This document shows, piece after piece, positions 63,964-64,000 of a stretch of 64,000 bases of DNA (position 1 is the stretch's first letter; each line of letters starts with the position of its first letter). Source of the DNA: Prolixibacter bellariivorans ATCC BAA-1284 (GTDB taxonomy: Bacteria; Bacteroidota; Bacteroidia; Bacteroidales; Prolixibacteraceae); NCBI RefSeq assembly GCF_000621705.1, contig NZ_JHXO01000011.1, positions 248,001 to 312,000 of the forward strand, given 5' to 3'. The translations under genes and the position numbers were made by a program. Under the pieces are notes generated by a model. The model made no database searches, was not told where the DNA came from, and was given only the letters and a program-made list of their open reading frames with translations.

Positions 63964-64000
63964 TTATACGCCGCTGTACGCGTTAAATCCTCCATCAACG
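63964..64000 (-). CDS. SDR-family oxidoreductase, C-terminal end only
   Basis: Reading leftward from 63999 on the minus strand gives the tail VDGGFNAYSGV and a TAA (63966-63964). A tail of the form VDGGF.AYSGV is typical of Bacteroidetes SDR oxidoreductases of the fructuronate/mannonate or gluconate 5-dehydrogenase type. The rest is outside the window. It is upstream of the kinase in the same direction, so it is probably the same operon. The short length limits confidence. Confidence 0.7.
   Translation of the reverse strand, partial: VDGGFNAYSGV

Overview
The window reads as chromosome of a free-living or environmental member of the Bacteroidota (class Bacteroidia; a Prolixibacteraceae/Marinilabiliales-type genome is my inference, not something the sequence proves). 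The signs are a SusD C-terminus at the left edge, a short 286-residue primary sigma factor, promoters of the TTTG / TAnnTTTG type (best example in front of rpoD), LytTR/LytS two-component genes, TonB-dependent receptors, and PUL-style sugar gene clusters. Almost all of the sequence is coding, and I see no tRNA, rRNA, CRISPR array, insertion sequence or prophage.

Layout. 1-4,290 (+): the end of a polysaccharide utilisation locus (SusD tail, GH130 enzyme, MFS sugar transporter, unassigned lipoprotein). 4,310-4,670: a non-coding tract of about 17 units phased every 21.2 bp. 4,683-12,278 (-): a tripartite RND efflux operon (adaptor, pump, TolC) followed by a LytS-type kinase and a LytTR regulator. 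12,477-22,402: housekeeping and small-molecule genes (ovothiol synthase OvoA, aspartate aminotransferase, HAD phosphatase, endonuclease/exonuclease/phosphatase lipoprotein, UvrB, RpoD). 22,495-29,927: HtrA protease, DapF, a Cache-PAS histidine kinase, a LOG-family protein, GyrB. 30,245-39,326: an outer-membrane barrel and a giant TPR protein, FtsE, a glycosyltransferase, MurB, MltG. 39,505-40,695: a flavodiiron protein.

40,771-64,000 is rich in sugar-acid and pentose-phosphate metabolism: UxaB-UxaA (galacturonate branch) behind two palindromic operator-like sites, transketolase, SerA, a GntP-type gluconate permease, and a six-gene minus-strand cluster (SDR oxidoreductase tail, KDG-type kinase, LarA-type nickel-pincer racemase/epimerase, Gfo/Idh/MocA oxidoreductase, PdxB, 6-phosphogluconate dehydrogenase). 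Inside this stretch, 50,400-55,350 is a looser accessory island. It holds a broken DUF6624 gene, a class-C beta-lactamase-fold serine hydrolase, an intact DUF6624 paralogue, and about 900 bp of non-coding DNA with an exact 41-bp tandem array. A TonB receptor follows (55,349-57,412) that carries both halves of the CxxxM...HxM copper site known from OprC/NosA.

The points most worth pursuing are the two helically phased non-coding arrays (their units resemble each other and the LytTR half-site), the LarA homologue embedded in an aldonate/KDG operon as a likely C2 epimerase of gluconate or mannonate, the copper-type TonB receptor, and the unassigned lipoprotein of the GH130 locus.
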